The position numbers were made by a program, and so were the translations under genes. A stretch of 64,000 nt of DNA from Rhodococcus zopfii NBRC 100606 = JCM 9919. GTDB taxonomy: Bacteria; Actinomycetota; Actinomycetes; Mycobacteriales; Mycobacteriaceae. Shown here piece by piece: positions 34,186 to 43,263 of this stretch; positions within the stretch are counted from its first letter, which is position 1; every line of letters begins with the position of its first letter. Where the stretch lies: assembly GCF_001895025.1 (NCBI RefSeq), contig NZ_BCXI01000023.1, forward strand, positions 1-64,000, given 5' to 3'. The notes beneath the pieces are model-generated. The model ran no database searches. It was not told the origin of the DNA and saw only the letters and a program-made list of their open reading frames with translations.

Positions 34186-34832
34186 CCGTGGGCCGATTTC
34201 CACACGCCCATGCCGAGAATGATGAGGCGCATCTGCTTCTCGCCGCGGGTGATCACCGCGGCCTCGTCCGGCCCGCCCGGCGTTTCGACGGTGACCAGTT
34301 CGACGGCGACCTCGAGCAGTGCGACGACGAGCAGCGAGGCGGCCATTTCCAGATCGTCGTCGGCCCAGTCGCCGAGGCCCGGCATGCCGCTCAGATCGTG
34401 CGCGAGTTCCCCGGTGAGCAAACGCAATTCGTCGTTGACGGCGCGGGACACCTCGGACAGTCCACCGTACCGCTCGCGGGCGAGGAAGCGGAAGGAGGAC
34501 TTGTGGGTGCGGATCTGCTCGACCAGTACGGCCAGGGACGCGCGAGCGTTGTCGCCGGCGCTGCGGGCACGGCGGGCGTCGCGCAATACCTGCCGCAGCA
34601 CGCCCATCGTGTCGGCGGCCAGGGTGACGCCGAGTTCGTCCATCGACGCGAAGTGGCGGTAGAACGCGGTGGGGACGATCCCGGCCTCGCGGGCGACCTC
34701 GCGCAGGCTCACCGCGGAGAAGTTCCGATCGGCCGACAATTCGAGTGCGGCGTCGAGCAGTGCGCGGCGGGTGCGTTCCTTGCGGGCTGCCCGAGTGGTG
34801 GGTTCGGGGACGGGGACGGGGGCTACGGACAC
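34182..34832 (-). CDS. TetR-family regulator, DesT/FabR-like
   Basis: The GTG at 34832 gives VSVAPVPVPEPTTRAARKER and 216 aa; the longer open frame upstream crosses the promoter region and is not plausible. The DNA-binding part (RTRRALLDAALELSADRNF, then LREVAREAGIVPTAFYRHFA) is the form seen in DesT and FabR, which sense the ratio of unsaturated to saturated acyl-CoA and control desaturation. It is divergent from the ferredoxin reductase/DesA3 operon across 148 bp that carries a candidate operator. This context strongly suggests control of that operon. Confidence 0.88.
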   Translation of the reverse strand: MSVAPVPVPEPTTRAARKERTRRALLDAALELSADRNFSAVSLREVAREAGIVPTAFYRHFASMDELGVTLAADTMGVLRQVLRDARRARSAGDNARASLAVLVEQIRTHKSSFRFLARERYGGLSEVSRAVNDELRLLTGELAHDLSGMPGLGDWADDDLEMAASLLVVALLEVAVELVTVETPGGPDEAAVITRGEKQMRLIILGMGVWKSAHG

Positions 34833-34934
34833 GGACTCGAGTCTAGGCAGCGCGGCCTCCAGGAATCGAATATCGGTGTAACGGCGATCACATACGTGTT
34901 GACAGGCGGCGGGTGGGTGCTGCAACACTAATTG

Positions 34935-34953
34935 AGTGTACAAGTGTGCACTT
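34935..34953. promoter_or_regulatory. Candidate DesT-like operator
   Basis: AGTGTACAAGTGTGCACTT holds an inverted repeat AGTGTAC-N4-GTGCACT with one mismatch, 28 bp before the reductase start codon. A TTGACA hexamer occurs upstream at 34899-34904, but no convincing -10 at normal spacing was found. Confidence 0.55.
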
Positions 34954-34980
34954 AAATTGGATCGGTCGGGAGGTCCCTCC

Positions 34981-36081
34981 ATGGTCGTCTCACCACACAC
35001 CCGCCCCACCGCGTCGCGTCGCACCGCGAGCGCGCTCACCGGCGCCCTGCGGCTGATGTCCTGGCCGCACCACCCGGATCGCTACCTCGAACTGCTGGAT
35101 CCGCTGCTCACGACGCAGAGCACGCGGGCCCGGATCGTCGACGTCGACCGCACCGTCCCGGAGATGGTCACGCTCGAGTTGCGTCCGGCGCGCCGCCGTC
35201 GTTTCGAATCCGGTCAGCACATCCGACTCGGCGTCGTCGTCGACGGCGTCCGGCACGCCCGCTGCTACTCGCCGTCGAATTCGCAGCACGACGACCGGCT
35301 CGTTCTCACCGTGCGGGCCCACCCGGACGGTGTGGTGTCCCGCTACCTGCACGAATCCGCCGCGCCGGGTGACGTCGTCGACATCGGCCCCGCCGCCGGC
35401 GACTTCGTCCTCCCGCCGGTCCGCCCGGACCGGCTGTTGCTCGTCAGCGGCGGCAGCGGTATCACTCCGGTGCTGTCGATGCTGCGCACTCTCGTCGACG
35501 AACGGCACACGGGCGCAATCACCTTCCTGTACTACGCGCACACCGCCGCCGACGTGCCGCAACGCGCGCGGCTCGACGAACTCGCCTGCCATGCCAACGT
35601 CGAGGTCGTCCTCGCCTACACCCGCGGGGACGGCGGCCACCTGCGCGGCCGGTTCGGCCGCGAACACCTCGACGCCGTCGTCCCGTGGTTCGCCGACACC
35701 ACCACCTACGCCTGCGGACCGGCGGGGCTGACCGCGCACATCCGCGAGGTCTACCGCGATATCGGCGCCGAACACCTTTTGCGTACCGAGGAATTCACCC
35801 TTCCGGTCGTTGCCGACGCGGGCGACGCCACCGGCGAGGTCAGCTTCACCGCATCCGGCGTGGTCGCGGACAACAGCGGGGCCACCCTGCTGAATCAGGC
35901 CGAGGCCGCCGGCCTGGCGCCCGATCACGGATGCCGCATGGGCATCTGCCGCACCTGCACCGCGATCCGCCGATCCGGGTGCACCCGCGACATCCGCACC
36001 GGCGAACTCGACGCCGCACCCGACACCCGCATCCAGATCTGTGTGAATGCGCCGGTCGGTGACGTCGCGGTCGATCTCTAG
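34981..36081 (+). CDS. Ferredoxin-NAD(P)H reductase with [2Fe-2S] domain (desaturase electron donor)
   Basis: ATG 34981 follows GGGAGG by 6 bp; the product has 366 aa. It has an FAD-binding barrel (RHARCYSPSNSQHDD with RxYS), an NAD(P) domain (LLLVSGGSGITPVLSMLRTL, TYACGPAGL), and a C-terminal plant-type ferredoxin with Cys in HGCRMGICRTC and a last Cys in QICVNAP. This is the layout of the mycobacterial reductase that feeds electrons to DesA3 (Rv3230c-type). It lies 27 bp upstream of the desaturase gene in the same operon. Confidence 0.93.
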   Translation: MVVSPHTRPTASRRTASALTGALRLMSWPHHPDRYLELLDPLLTTQSTRARIVDVDRTVPEMVTLELRPARRRRFESGQHIRLGVVVDGVRHARCYSPSNSQHDDRLVLTVRAHPDGVVSRYLHESAAPGDVVDIGPAAGDFVLPPVRPDRLLLVSGGSGITPVLSMLRTLVDERHTGAITFLYYAHTAADVPQRARLDELACHANVEVVLAYTRGDGGHLRGRFGREHLDAVVPWFADTTTYACGPAGLTAHIREVYRDIGAEHLLRTEEFTLPVVADAGDATGEVSFTASGVVADNSGATLLNQAEAAGLAPDHGCRMGICRTCTAIRRSGCTRDIRTGELDAAPDTRIQICVNAPVGDVAVDL

Positions 36082-36108
36082 AACGTTCCGAAACCTTTGG
36101 AGGACATC

Positions 36109-37365
36109 ATGTTCGGATTGTCCCTACCGTCGATTCCATTCCTGCCGTTCCTGTCCGGAGGTTGCGAACCCGATCCGGAACCGGTGATCCTGCGCCGCGA
36201 TCAGGTCGAGGAGATCGGCCGCGAACTCGACGCCCTGCGCGACCGCACCGTCGCCTCGCTCGGCTCCGAGGACCGCGAGTACATCTACCGGGTCATCAAG
36301 GCGCAGAGGGGATTCGAGGTGGCCGGGCGCGGCCTGCTGTTCCTCGGATTTCTGCCTCCGGCGTGGATCGCCGGGGTCGCTGCACTGAGCGTGTCGAAGA
36401 TCCTCGACAACATGGAGATCGGGCACAACGTCATGCACGGCCAGTACGACTGGATGCGCGAACCCGAACTGAATTCGAGTGTCTTCGAATGGGATACGGT
36501 GTGCCCGTCGGATCAGTGGCGACACTCGCACAACTACGTGCACCACACCTACACCAACATCCTCGACCTGGATCGCGACATCGGATACGGCATCCTGCGC
36601 ATGGACCCCGCCCAGCCATGGAAGCCGTACTACCTGGGCAACCCGCTCTACGCCACGGCCCTGATGGTGCTGTTCGAGTGGGGCGTGATGTTGCACGACG
36701 CCGAAGCCGACCGTCTGCTGTCCGGCAAACGCGACATCCGCGATCTCGGCCCACTCGCGCGTGGCTGGTGGCACAAGGCCGGCCGGCAGGTGCTCAAGGA
36801 CTACGGCGTGTTCCCGCTGCTCACGGGCCCGCTGTTCGTCCCTACCCTGCTCGGCAACGCCACCGCGAACCTGGTGCGCAACGTGTGGGCGTTCTCGGTC
36901 ATCTTCTGCGGGCACTTCCCGTCCGGCGTGCAGTCGTTCACGCAGGAGGAGACCGCCGACGAAACCCGCGGCGAGTGGTACGTGCGCCAGTTGCTCGGCA
37001 GCGCGAACATCACCGGATCGCCGCTCATGCATCTGATGACCGGCAACCTGTCCCACCAGATCGAACACCACCTGTTCCCGGATCTGCCGGCCCGCCGTTA
37101 CCCGGAGATCGCGCCGCAGGTGAAGGCGCTGTGCCGGAAGCACGGCCTGCCCTACAACACCGGGGGACTGCTCCGGCAGGTCGCGTCGGTGTGGCGCAAG
37201 ATCTTCAAGCTGGCCCTGCCGCCCACCTGGGTGTCCGAGCCGCGCGAGACCGCGGTCGTGATCGAGCGCCTGCCCCGTCCCGAACCTCGGATCCTCGACG
37301 CCGAGACCGACGACGAAGAGCACCGCGCCGACACTCCGCGTAGTCTCGCCCACAACACCGTCTGA
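36109..37365 (+). CDS. desA3: Membrane acyl-CoA Δ9-desaturase, DesA3-type
   Basis: ATG 36109 follows GGAGG by 5 bp; the product has 418 aa. The three His boxes of membrane diiron desaturases are present: HNVMH (106-110), HSHNYVHH (139-146) and HQIEHH (316-321). Hydrophobic helices lie at about 75-97 and 180-245. It introduces a double bond into stearoyl-type acyl-CoA, giving oleate, with electrons from the reductase encoded upstream. The divergent DesT-like regulator fits control by acyl-CoA saturation. A small gene follows after 10 bp. Confidence 0.94.
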   Translation: MFGLSLPSIPFLPFLSGGCEPDPEPVILRRDQVEEIGRELDALRDRTVASLGSEDREYIYRVIKAQRGFEVAGRGLLFLGFLPPAWIAGVAALSVSKILDNMEIGHNVMHGQYDWMREPELNSSVFEWDTVCPSDQWRHSHNYVHHTYTNILDLDRDIGYGILRMDPAQPWKPYYLGNPLYATALMVLFEWGVMLHDAEADRLLSGKRDIRDLGPLARGWWHKAGRQVLKDYGVFPLLTGPLFVPTLLGNATANLVRNVWAFSVIFCGHFPSGVQSFTQEETADETRGEWYVRQLLGSANITGSPLMHLMTGNLSHQIEHHLFPDLPARRYPEIAPQVKALCRKHGLPYNTGGLLRQVASVWRKIFKLALPPTWVSEPRETAVVIERLPRPEPRILDAETDDEEHRADTPRSLAHNTV

Positions 37366-37375
37366 GGGGGAACGC

Positions 37376-37579
37376 ATGGTAGGACGCTTCGAGCGGAACA
37401 AGGACACGGTGCAGGAGATGACCGAATCCGCCGCCACCCACGTCGGGAACATCGCCGGCATCATCACCGGTGCCGTGCGCGACGTCACCCGCGAGATCGG
37501 CAACTGGATCTCCGACGGCATCGAGATGCGGGAGGCCGCCCGCAAGGCCCGGCTCGACCACGACGAACCCAACGATTGA
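37376..37579 (+). CDS. Small hypothetical protein, last gene of desaturase operon
   Basis: The 67-aa product starts after a strong GAGGGGGA site, 10 bp past the desA3 stop. It is amphipathic, with no clear signal peptide or membrane segment: MVGRFERNKDTVQEMTES, then GNIAGIITGAVRDVTREIGN and a charged end EAARKARLDHDEPND. The central GIITGAVRDVTREIG could form an amphipathic membrane-associating helix. I do not recognise a family. Operon position suggests an accessory role for the desaturase, which is inference. Confidence 0.75.
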   Translation: MVGRFERNKDTVQEMTESAATHVGNIAGIITGAVRDVTREIGNWISDGIEMREAARKARLDHDEPND

Positions 37580-37586
37580 CCTGCAC

Positions 37587-37628
37587 CGACGCGAAAGGCC
37601 CGCTCGAACGAGCGGGCCTTTCGCGTCG
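37587..37628. terminator. Strong bidirectional terminator
   Basis: A perfect 20-bp stem (37587-37606 with 37609-37628, CGACGCGAAAGGCCCGCTCG on the left) lies between the rightward desaturase operon and leftward gdhA. GAAA/TTTC within the stem gives T-rich ends in both directions. Confidence 0.9.
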
Positions 37629-37639
37629 ACAGCGGTGGA

Positions 37640-38989
<1,350 letters not shown>

Positions 38990-39010
38990 CTACCTGACTG
39001 TGAGAACACT

Positions 39011-39026
39011 GTTACATGACGTTTAC
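39011..39026. promoter_or_regulatory. Candidate GlnR box upstream of gdhA
   Basis: On the gdhA strand the site reads GTAAACGTCATGTAAC, near the actinobacterial GlnR consensus GTnAC-N6-GnAAC (one half-site differs by one base). It lies 22-37 bp before the gdhA start and just downstream of the TATAGT element. Confidence 0.45.
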
Positions 39027-39033
39027 CCAGTGC

Positions 39034-39039
39034 ACTATA
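39034..39039 (-). promoter_or_regulatory. Candidate gdhA -10 element
   Basis: TATAGT on the gdhA strand is a good -10 match 45-50 bp before the start codon. No convincing -35 was found. Confidence 0.4.
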
Positions 39040-39284
39040 GGCCGTAATAACGCTCATTCACCCATGAGGTGCCCAGGTGGGAGAAAAGACACAGTGCGAA
39101 CCGCGCCGAAGAATCACCGCAGGTGACGGCGCCGAATCGGATTTTCCGCGCATTCTCCCGCCCTCGCTTCTCCTCACCGGCGTCGGTGAGGGGCGGTGAC
39201 GGCCACCCCGGACCGGATACGCCGTGACGTCGCGCTGCCGGGGGCGCCGCTCGCCGGCGACCTCGATCAACTGGGCGAACGCGG

Positions 39285-40322
39285 TCACGGCTGCCGCCCG
39301 GCCAGCCTCGCGGCGAGTTCCGCCCGGCTGCCCGCGCCCGTCTTCGCGTACACCGACTTGAGGTGGTCCTGCACGGTGTTCGAGCTGATGTGCCGGCGAC
39401 GGGCAATCTCCGCCGTCGACAAACCGGCCAGTACGTCGGTGCACACGTCCCGTTCGCGCGCGGTGAGCGCGTACGCCGCGAACAGAAGATCGGTGAACTC
39501 GTCGGCCGGGGCCGGTTCGACGGTGACCACCGTCCGGCTTTCGTCGCCGTCGGTGACCAGCGCGGTGGCGCGCACCAGGACCCAGAATCCGCGCCCGTCG
39601 CTGATACGGGCCCGGAAGACACCGGAAGGACTCGATCGTGCCCCGAACGTGGCGGCGCGCAACAGCACCGCCAGGCGCACCGGACCGGCCAGCCGGTCCT
39701 GCCAGTAGCGGGCGGCCGCGGTGAGCGCGACAGGTTCGCCCGAGGGATCGGTCAGCACCACCGCCGGCCCCGGATCGTTCCCGGGTCGCTGCCGCAGCGT
39801 GTGCACGGCGGCGGCGCGCGTCGCCGCGGCCAGCGCCGGGGCCACCATCGTCAGGAACTCGAGGTCCCGATCGCTGAAGTCGGATCCGGAACGCACGAAT
39901 CCTGCTGCACCCCAGCAGTAGCCGTCGACGGTGAAGGCCACCCGCAACTCCCGGTCGAGTCCGAGCGGGTGCCACACGGCACCGTGCCGCAGACTGTGCG
40001 CGACGTCGGTGGCCGGCAGATCGGACGCCCGGACGACCGTCCGACCGCTGCGGGCGACCTCGGCAAAGGTCGCCGGATCGTGACCGCCGCATTCGGATTC
40101 GGCGAGCAGCGGTTCGTACTCGCCGGGGATGCGGTTGCGTCCGCTGGTCATCGAACCGAACGTCAATGTCTGCGGATCGATCAGCGCCCAGCACGTCAGG
40201 TCGCTGCGCACGGTGCGATCGACCAGTTCGATGGCCCGTTCGTGCAGTTCGGTGACGCCGGCGCCCGTGCCCGCCAACGCGAGGATGTCCCGGCGCAGCC
40301 GCTCTGCCCGCACTTCGAGCAT
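39285..40322 (-). CDS. LuxR-family regulator with GAF-like sensor
   Basis: The 345-aa product ends in a LuxR/NarL helix-turn-helix (about residues 275-340): LTARERDVCTDVLAGLSTAE, IARRRHISSNTVQDHLKSVY with the usual NTVQDHLKS recognition helix. The N-terminal part (about 20-175) is GAF-like, with a Trp/Gly-rich pocket (RVAFTVDGYCWGAAGFVR). A middle segment resembles a PAS or GAF repeat. There is no receiver domain, so it probably senses a ligand directly. It is divergent from the cupin/DUF1304 pair across 88 bp holding a perfect palindrome. Confidence 0.9.
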   Translation of the reverse strand: MLEVRAERLRRDILALAGTGAGVTELHERAIELVDRTVRSDLTCWALIDPQTLTFGSMTSGRNRIPGEYEPLLAESECGGHDPATFAEVARSGRTVVRASDLPATDVAHSLRHGAVWHPLGLDRELRVAFTVDGYCWGAAGFVRSGSDFSDRDLEFLTMVAPALAAATRAAAVHTLRQRPGNDPGPAVVLTDPSGEPVALTAAARYWQDRLAGPVRLAVLLRAATFGARSSPSGVFRARISDGRGFWVLVRATALVTDGDESRTVVTVEPAPADEFTDLLFAAYALTARERDVCTDVLAGLSTAEIARRRHISSNTVQDHLKSVYAKTGAGSRAELAARLAGRQP

Positions 40323-40353
40323 GGGCTCAGTATGCGCTGGTCCCGCGCGGTCC

Positions 40354-40379
40354 GGACATCCCCGAATCCTGGGATGTCC
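40354..40379. promoter_or_regulatory. Perfect 9-8-9 palindrome, candidate LuxR-type operator
   Basis: GGACATCCC (40354-40362) and GGGATGTCC (40371-40379) are exact reverse complements around 8 bp. The site lies in the middle of the 88-bp gap between the divergent regulator and cupin genes. Confidence 0.6.
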
Positions 40380-40410
40380 CGCCGGTCCCGGCCGGGCCTA
40401 GCGTCGCGGT

Positions 40411-40872
40411 ATGTCAGGGTTTCATCTCGAACGGTCCGGTGCGGGCGTGCGGCTGTCGCTGCCGGACGCCGTCGTCACGGTCCTGTCGTCCGCCGACCAC
40501 ACCGGCGGAGCCTACGAACTCATGCTGGTGGAGGCGCCCCGAGGAGAACCGCCGCCGATGCACGCGGAATCCTGGGCCAAGACCTACCACCTGCTGCACG
40601 GCCGCATCCGGGTCCGGGCCGGCGACGTGAGCCGCGATCTCGCGCCGGGCGATTCCTGCACCTTCGCGCCGGAGACGATGAACACCTTCTCGGTGCTCAC
40701 CGCCGACGCGGTATTCCTCCTCGTCAGCGCAGGGACGGCGATGGGCGGCTTCTTCGCCGACCTCGACGGTGTGCTGCGCGAACAGCACTCCCCGGCGGAG
40801 TTGCCTGCGCTGCTGGCTCCCCTGGCCGACCGGCACAACATCCGCTTCTCGGAAGCCGGTGGATCGTCATGA
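40411..40872 (+). CDS. Cupin-domain protein
   Basis: The 153-aa product is a single small β-barrel cupin. The first cupin motif is in PPPMHAESWAKTYHLLHGRIRVRAGD (residues 49-74), with His and Glu-type positions, and the second in LAPGDSCTFAPETMNTFSVL. The metal-ligand set looks incomplete (H-x3-K-x-Y-H), so an enzymatic role is doubtful; it could be a ligand-binding protein. Its TGA overlaps the ATG of the next gene (ATGA). It forms a unit with the DUF1304 membrane protein and is divergent from the LuxR-type regulator. Confidence 0.82.
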   Translation: MSGFHLERSGAGVRLSLPDAVVTVLSSADHTGGAYELMLVEAPRGEPPPMHAESWAKTYHLLHGRIRVRAGDVSRDLAPGDSCTFAPETMNTFSVLTADAVFLLVSAGTAMGGFFADLDGVLREQHSPAELPALLAPLADRHNIRFSEAGGSS

Positions 40873-41273
40873 TCGTCCTCGCCCAGGTAGCGGCCCTGGT
40901 CGCCGGCGGAGTACACCTGCTGGCCTTCGTGTGGGAATCGGTTCTGTTTCTCCGGCCCGGCATCCACCGGGACCTGTTCCGCGTCCCCACGCAGGACGTC
41001 CCGGCGGTCCGGATGTGGGCCTTCAACGTGGGTTTCTACAACCTGTTCCTCGGCTCGGGCGCGATCGCCGGGGTGGTCCTGTGGTGGGCGGGCCGCGACA
41101 CGCCGGGCCGCACCCTCGTCATCTACACGTGCACGTTCATGTTCCTGGCCGGAATCGTGCTGTTCGTCTCGGACCGGATGGCGATGAGCAGACCGCGCGG
41201 GTCGGGTGTGGTCGGCGCGGTGTCCCAGTCCACGCCGCCCCTGGTGGCGCTCGCGGCACTGCTGGTTGCCTAG
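40869..41273 (+). CDS. DUF1304 membrane protein
   Basis: The 134-aa product has four predicted membrane helices (AQVAALVAGGVHLLAFVWES; MWAFNVGFYNLFLGSGAIAG; LVIYTCTFMFLAGIVLFV; PPLVALAALLVA). The sequence GVHLLAFVWES and NVGFYNLFLGSGA are typical of DUF1304, whose function is unknown. It starts inside the cupin stop codon (ATGA). Its TAG stop overlaps that of the convergent Mut7-C gene in CTAG. Confidence 0.88.
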   Translation: MIVLAQVAALVAGGVHLLAFVWESVLFLRPGIHRDLFRVPTQDVPAVRMWAFNVGFYNLFLGSGAIAGVVLWWAGRDTPGRTLVIYTCTFMFLAGIVLFVSDRMAMSRPRGSGVVGAVSQSTPPLVALAALLVA

Positions 41274-42061
41274 CAGGAAGGTCGGAGCCGGGCACGAATG
41301 GTCTCCACGAGCGCGACGAGCCGATCGTGGTGTGACCCCGCCCAGAAGATCCGGCCACAGCCGGTGCAGCGCCGGAAATCGTCGTAGTACCGGCGGGTCA
41401 GGGGCTCGAGCTGATCGAGAACCTCCGTCTTGGGTACTTCCACGAGCGGCTCGTTGCAGCGCAAGCAGCGGGTGAAGGGCGCGAGCCGGCCCGCCAGATC
41501 GAGCCGCCGCACGACCTCGACGACCTGTTCGATCGGATCGGCCGCGTGGACGTAGAAACCGTGGCTGATCACCTTGCGGGCGAGCAGTCCGCGATCGCGG
41601 GTCAGCAGGATGCGCTGGTCGTCCGCACTGATCCGTGCCAGCGTCGAGTCGTCCGCAGTCGGCGACCAGCTCACGTCGAACCCGAGCAGGCGCAGATAGC
41701 GGGCCAGTTTGCCGACGTTCACGTCGGCGACGAACCGCGGGTCGCGCAGCGGCGCCGGCCGCAACCGTTCGATCGGTTCGATGCCCAGTGCCTCGAAGAC
41801 CGGATACACCGCGATGCGGGCGCCGGTGCGTGGCCGGTACGCGAAGTCGACCGGTTCACCGTCGACGACGATCAGGTCGATCTCCGTGTGCGGGATGCCC
41901 ATCGCCTCGGCGATGTCCTTGACGGTCTGGTGCGGGCGGAACGGCCGGCGCGAGGCGACGCCCCGGGATTCGGCGTCGACGAACGCATTGAGCTCGGCGT
42001 ACGCACGGACCTCCACGAAACCGGTCACAGGAGTCATGGTCCGGCCGTGGTGCGTACTCAT
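41270..42061 (-). CDS. Mut7-C RNase-domain protein with ubiquitin-like N-terminus
   Basis: From ATG 42061 the product has 263 aa (ATG 42037 is an alternative). The N-terminal 85 residues look like the Mut7-C ubiquitin-like domain (VEVRAYAELNAFVD, GEPVDFAYRPRTGARIAVYP). The PIN-like Mut7-C part follows (FVADVNVGKLARYLRLLGFD with Asp, RILLTRDRGLLAR), and a zinc ribbon at the C-terminus (RCLRCNEPL and RRCTGCGRIFWAGSHHDRL). Family members are predicted RNases; the substrate is unknown. It is monocistronic, converging on the DUF1304 gene. Confidence 0.9.
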   Translation of the reverse strand: MSTHHGRTMTPVTGFVEVRAYAELNAFVDAESRGVASRRPFRPHQTVKDIAEAMGIPHTEIDLIVVDGEPVDFAYRPRTGARIAVYPVFEALGIEPIERLRPAPLRDPRFVADVNVGKLARYLRLLGFDVSWSPTADDSTLARISADDQRILLTRDRGLLARKVISHGFYVHAADPIEQVVEVVRRLDLAGRLAPFTRCLRCNEPLVEVPKTEVLDQLEPLTRRYYDDFRRCTGCGRIFWAGSHHDRLVALVETIRARLRPSC

Positions 42062-42278
42062 GCAACCTGCCCCGCACGGCGTCGACCCCGTGGACCCGCT
42101 CGGGCGTCGGCCATCCGCTGTGACGATCACCAGGGAAATGACTGACCACGCCGCGGATACCACCGCGACCCGCCCCGAGATGCCGATGCGTCCCGGTCAC
42201 CGGAATGCGAGATTGACAGTAGGCAGTCCGCGACGTCGAATCCGGCGACCCAGTCCGCGTAGAACCGCAGGAGCCCAC

Positions 42279-42941
42279 ATGACCGACGTCGTCAGCCTCT
42301 ACGTCAACGACGGCCTGCCCGAAGAGGAGATCGCGCGGCAGGCGGCGCTGTACGGGCCGCTGGCCGAGGACATCCGTGCGCTGATCCCGCTCGGCATCTC
42401 CAGCCGAGCCGACGACGACGAGATTCGCCGGGCTCGCGAACACCTCGCGGCGGCCACGGAGATCCTCGAGCGACGACGCGATTCGGGGCCGTTCGGGACC
42501 CGGTTCAACGATGCGGGTCATTTCCGTACCTGGGGTAACGCTGCGGCGGGGCTCCGCAACGCGGTGGCCCCGCCGCTCGAGGTCCACACCGACCCGGACG
42601 GGCGGGTGTGGACGGACTTCCACCTGCACATCGGCTACGAGGGGCCGGCCGGCCACACCCACGGCGGTGTCTCCGCGCTCGTCCTCGATCAGGTTCTCGG
42701 CGACGCGGCCCGGGTCGGCGGCTCACCCGGCATGACCGGCACCCTCACCCTGCGCTACCGCAAGCCGACCCCGCTCGGCGACCTGCACGCCGAGGCGAAA
42801 CTCGACCGCATCGAGGGTCGCAAGGCGTTCGTCACCGGCTACATCGCCGGGCCCGACGGAATCTGTGTGGAAGCGGAGGGCATCTTCATCGCCCCGCAGT
42901 GGATCGCGGACGCACGGGCCAAGTTCGAAGCGCAGGACTGA
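42279..42941 (+). CDS. Hotdog-fold acyl-CoA thioesterase, PaaI-type
   Basis: ATG 42279 follows AGGAG by 6 bp; the longer open frame upstream runs antisense through the Mut7-C gene and is rejected. The 220-aa product has about 80 N-terminal residues without assigned function, then a 4HBT/PaaI hotdog domain with YEGPAGHTHGGVSALVLDQV (catalytic Gly-Gly helix) and GTLTLRYRKPTPL. Members hydrolyse medium- or aryl-acyl-CoA in the cytoplasm. No operon partner is evident. Confidence 0.88.
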   Translation: MTDVVSLYVNDGLPEEEIARQAALYGPLAEDIRALIPLGISSRADDDEIRRAREHLAAATEILERRRDSGPFGTRFNDAGHFRTWGNAAAGLRNAVAPPLEVHTDPDGRVWTDFHLHIGYEGPAGHTHGGVSALVLDQVLGDAARVGGSPGMTGTLTLRYRKPTPLGDLHAEAKLDRIEGRKAFVTGYIAGPDGICVEAEGIFIAPQWIADARAKFEAQD

Positions 42942-43004
42942 ATCCGGAGGGTGCGGCCTGCCGTCGCGCCGATCGGTTCCCTTGTCGGAGTCCATCTGTC
43001 GGGG

Positions 43005-43172
43005 TCAATCGTCGAGCCGCTCGGCTGTCAGGATCGCCGCCTGCAACTGCTCGAGCAGTGCCCGGGCCTGCGAGAGGTCGAGCGCGACACCGATGCCGTC
43101 GAGAAGATCGAGCACGACGGTGGGTCCGTTCGCGCGTGCAGTGACGGGGTGGTCGCCGGTCTTGTCGGTCAC
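43005..43172 (-). CDS. Small hypothetical protein, 55 aa
   Basis: GTG 43172 is preceded by AGAGGA at 7 bp and opens a 55-codon frame: VTDKTGDHPVTARANGPT, then VVLDLLDGIGVALDLSQARA and a helical end LLEQLQAAILTAERLDD. The composition is protein-like, not Arg/Pro-rich as in shadow frames, and the gap would otherwise be empty. The leucine-rich C-terminal half could form a dimerising helix. I do not recognise a family. It is divergent from the SDR gene at 43264, with a 91-bp gap. Confidence 0.65.
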   Translation of the reverse strand: MTDKTGDHPVTARANGPTVVLDLLDGIGVALDLSQARALLEQLQAAILTAERLDD

Positions 43173-43263
43173 GTGCGGATCCTCTCGTCAGGCGGAGCGC
43201 GGTTTCCGGTTCCAGTGTGCCGTGACGAACTACCGTGGGGAGCCGAGACGAAAGAGTCGCGAG

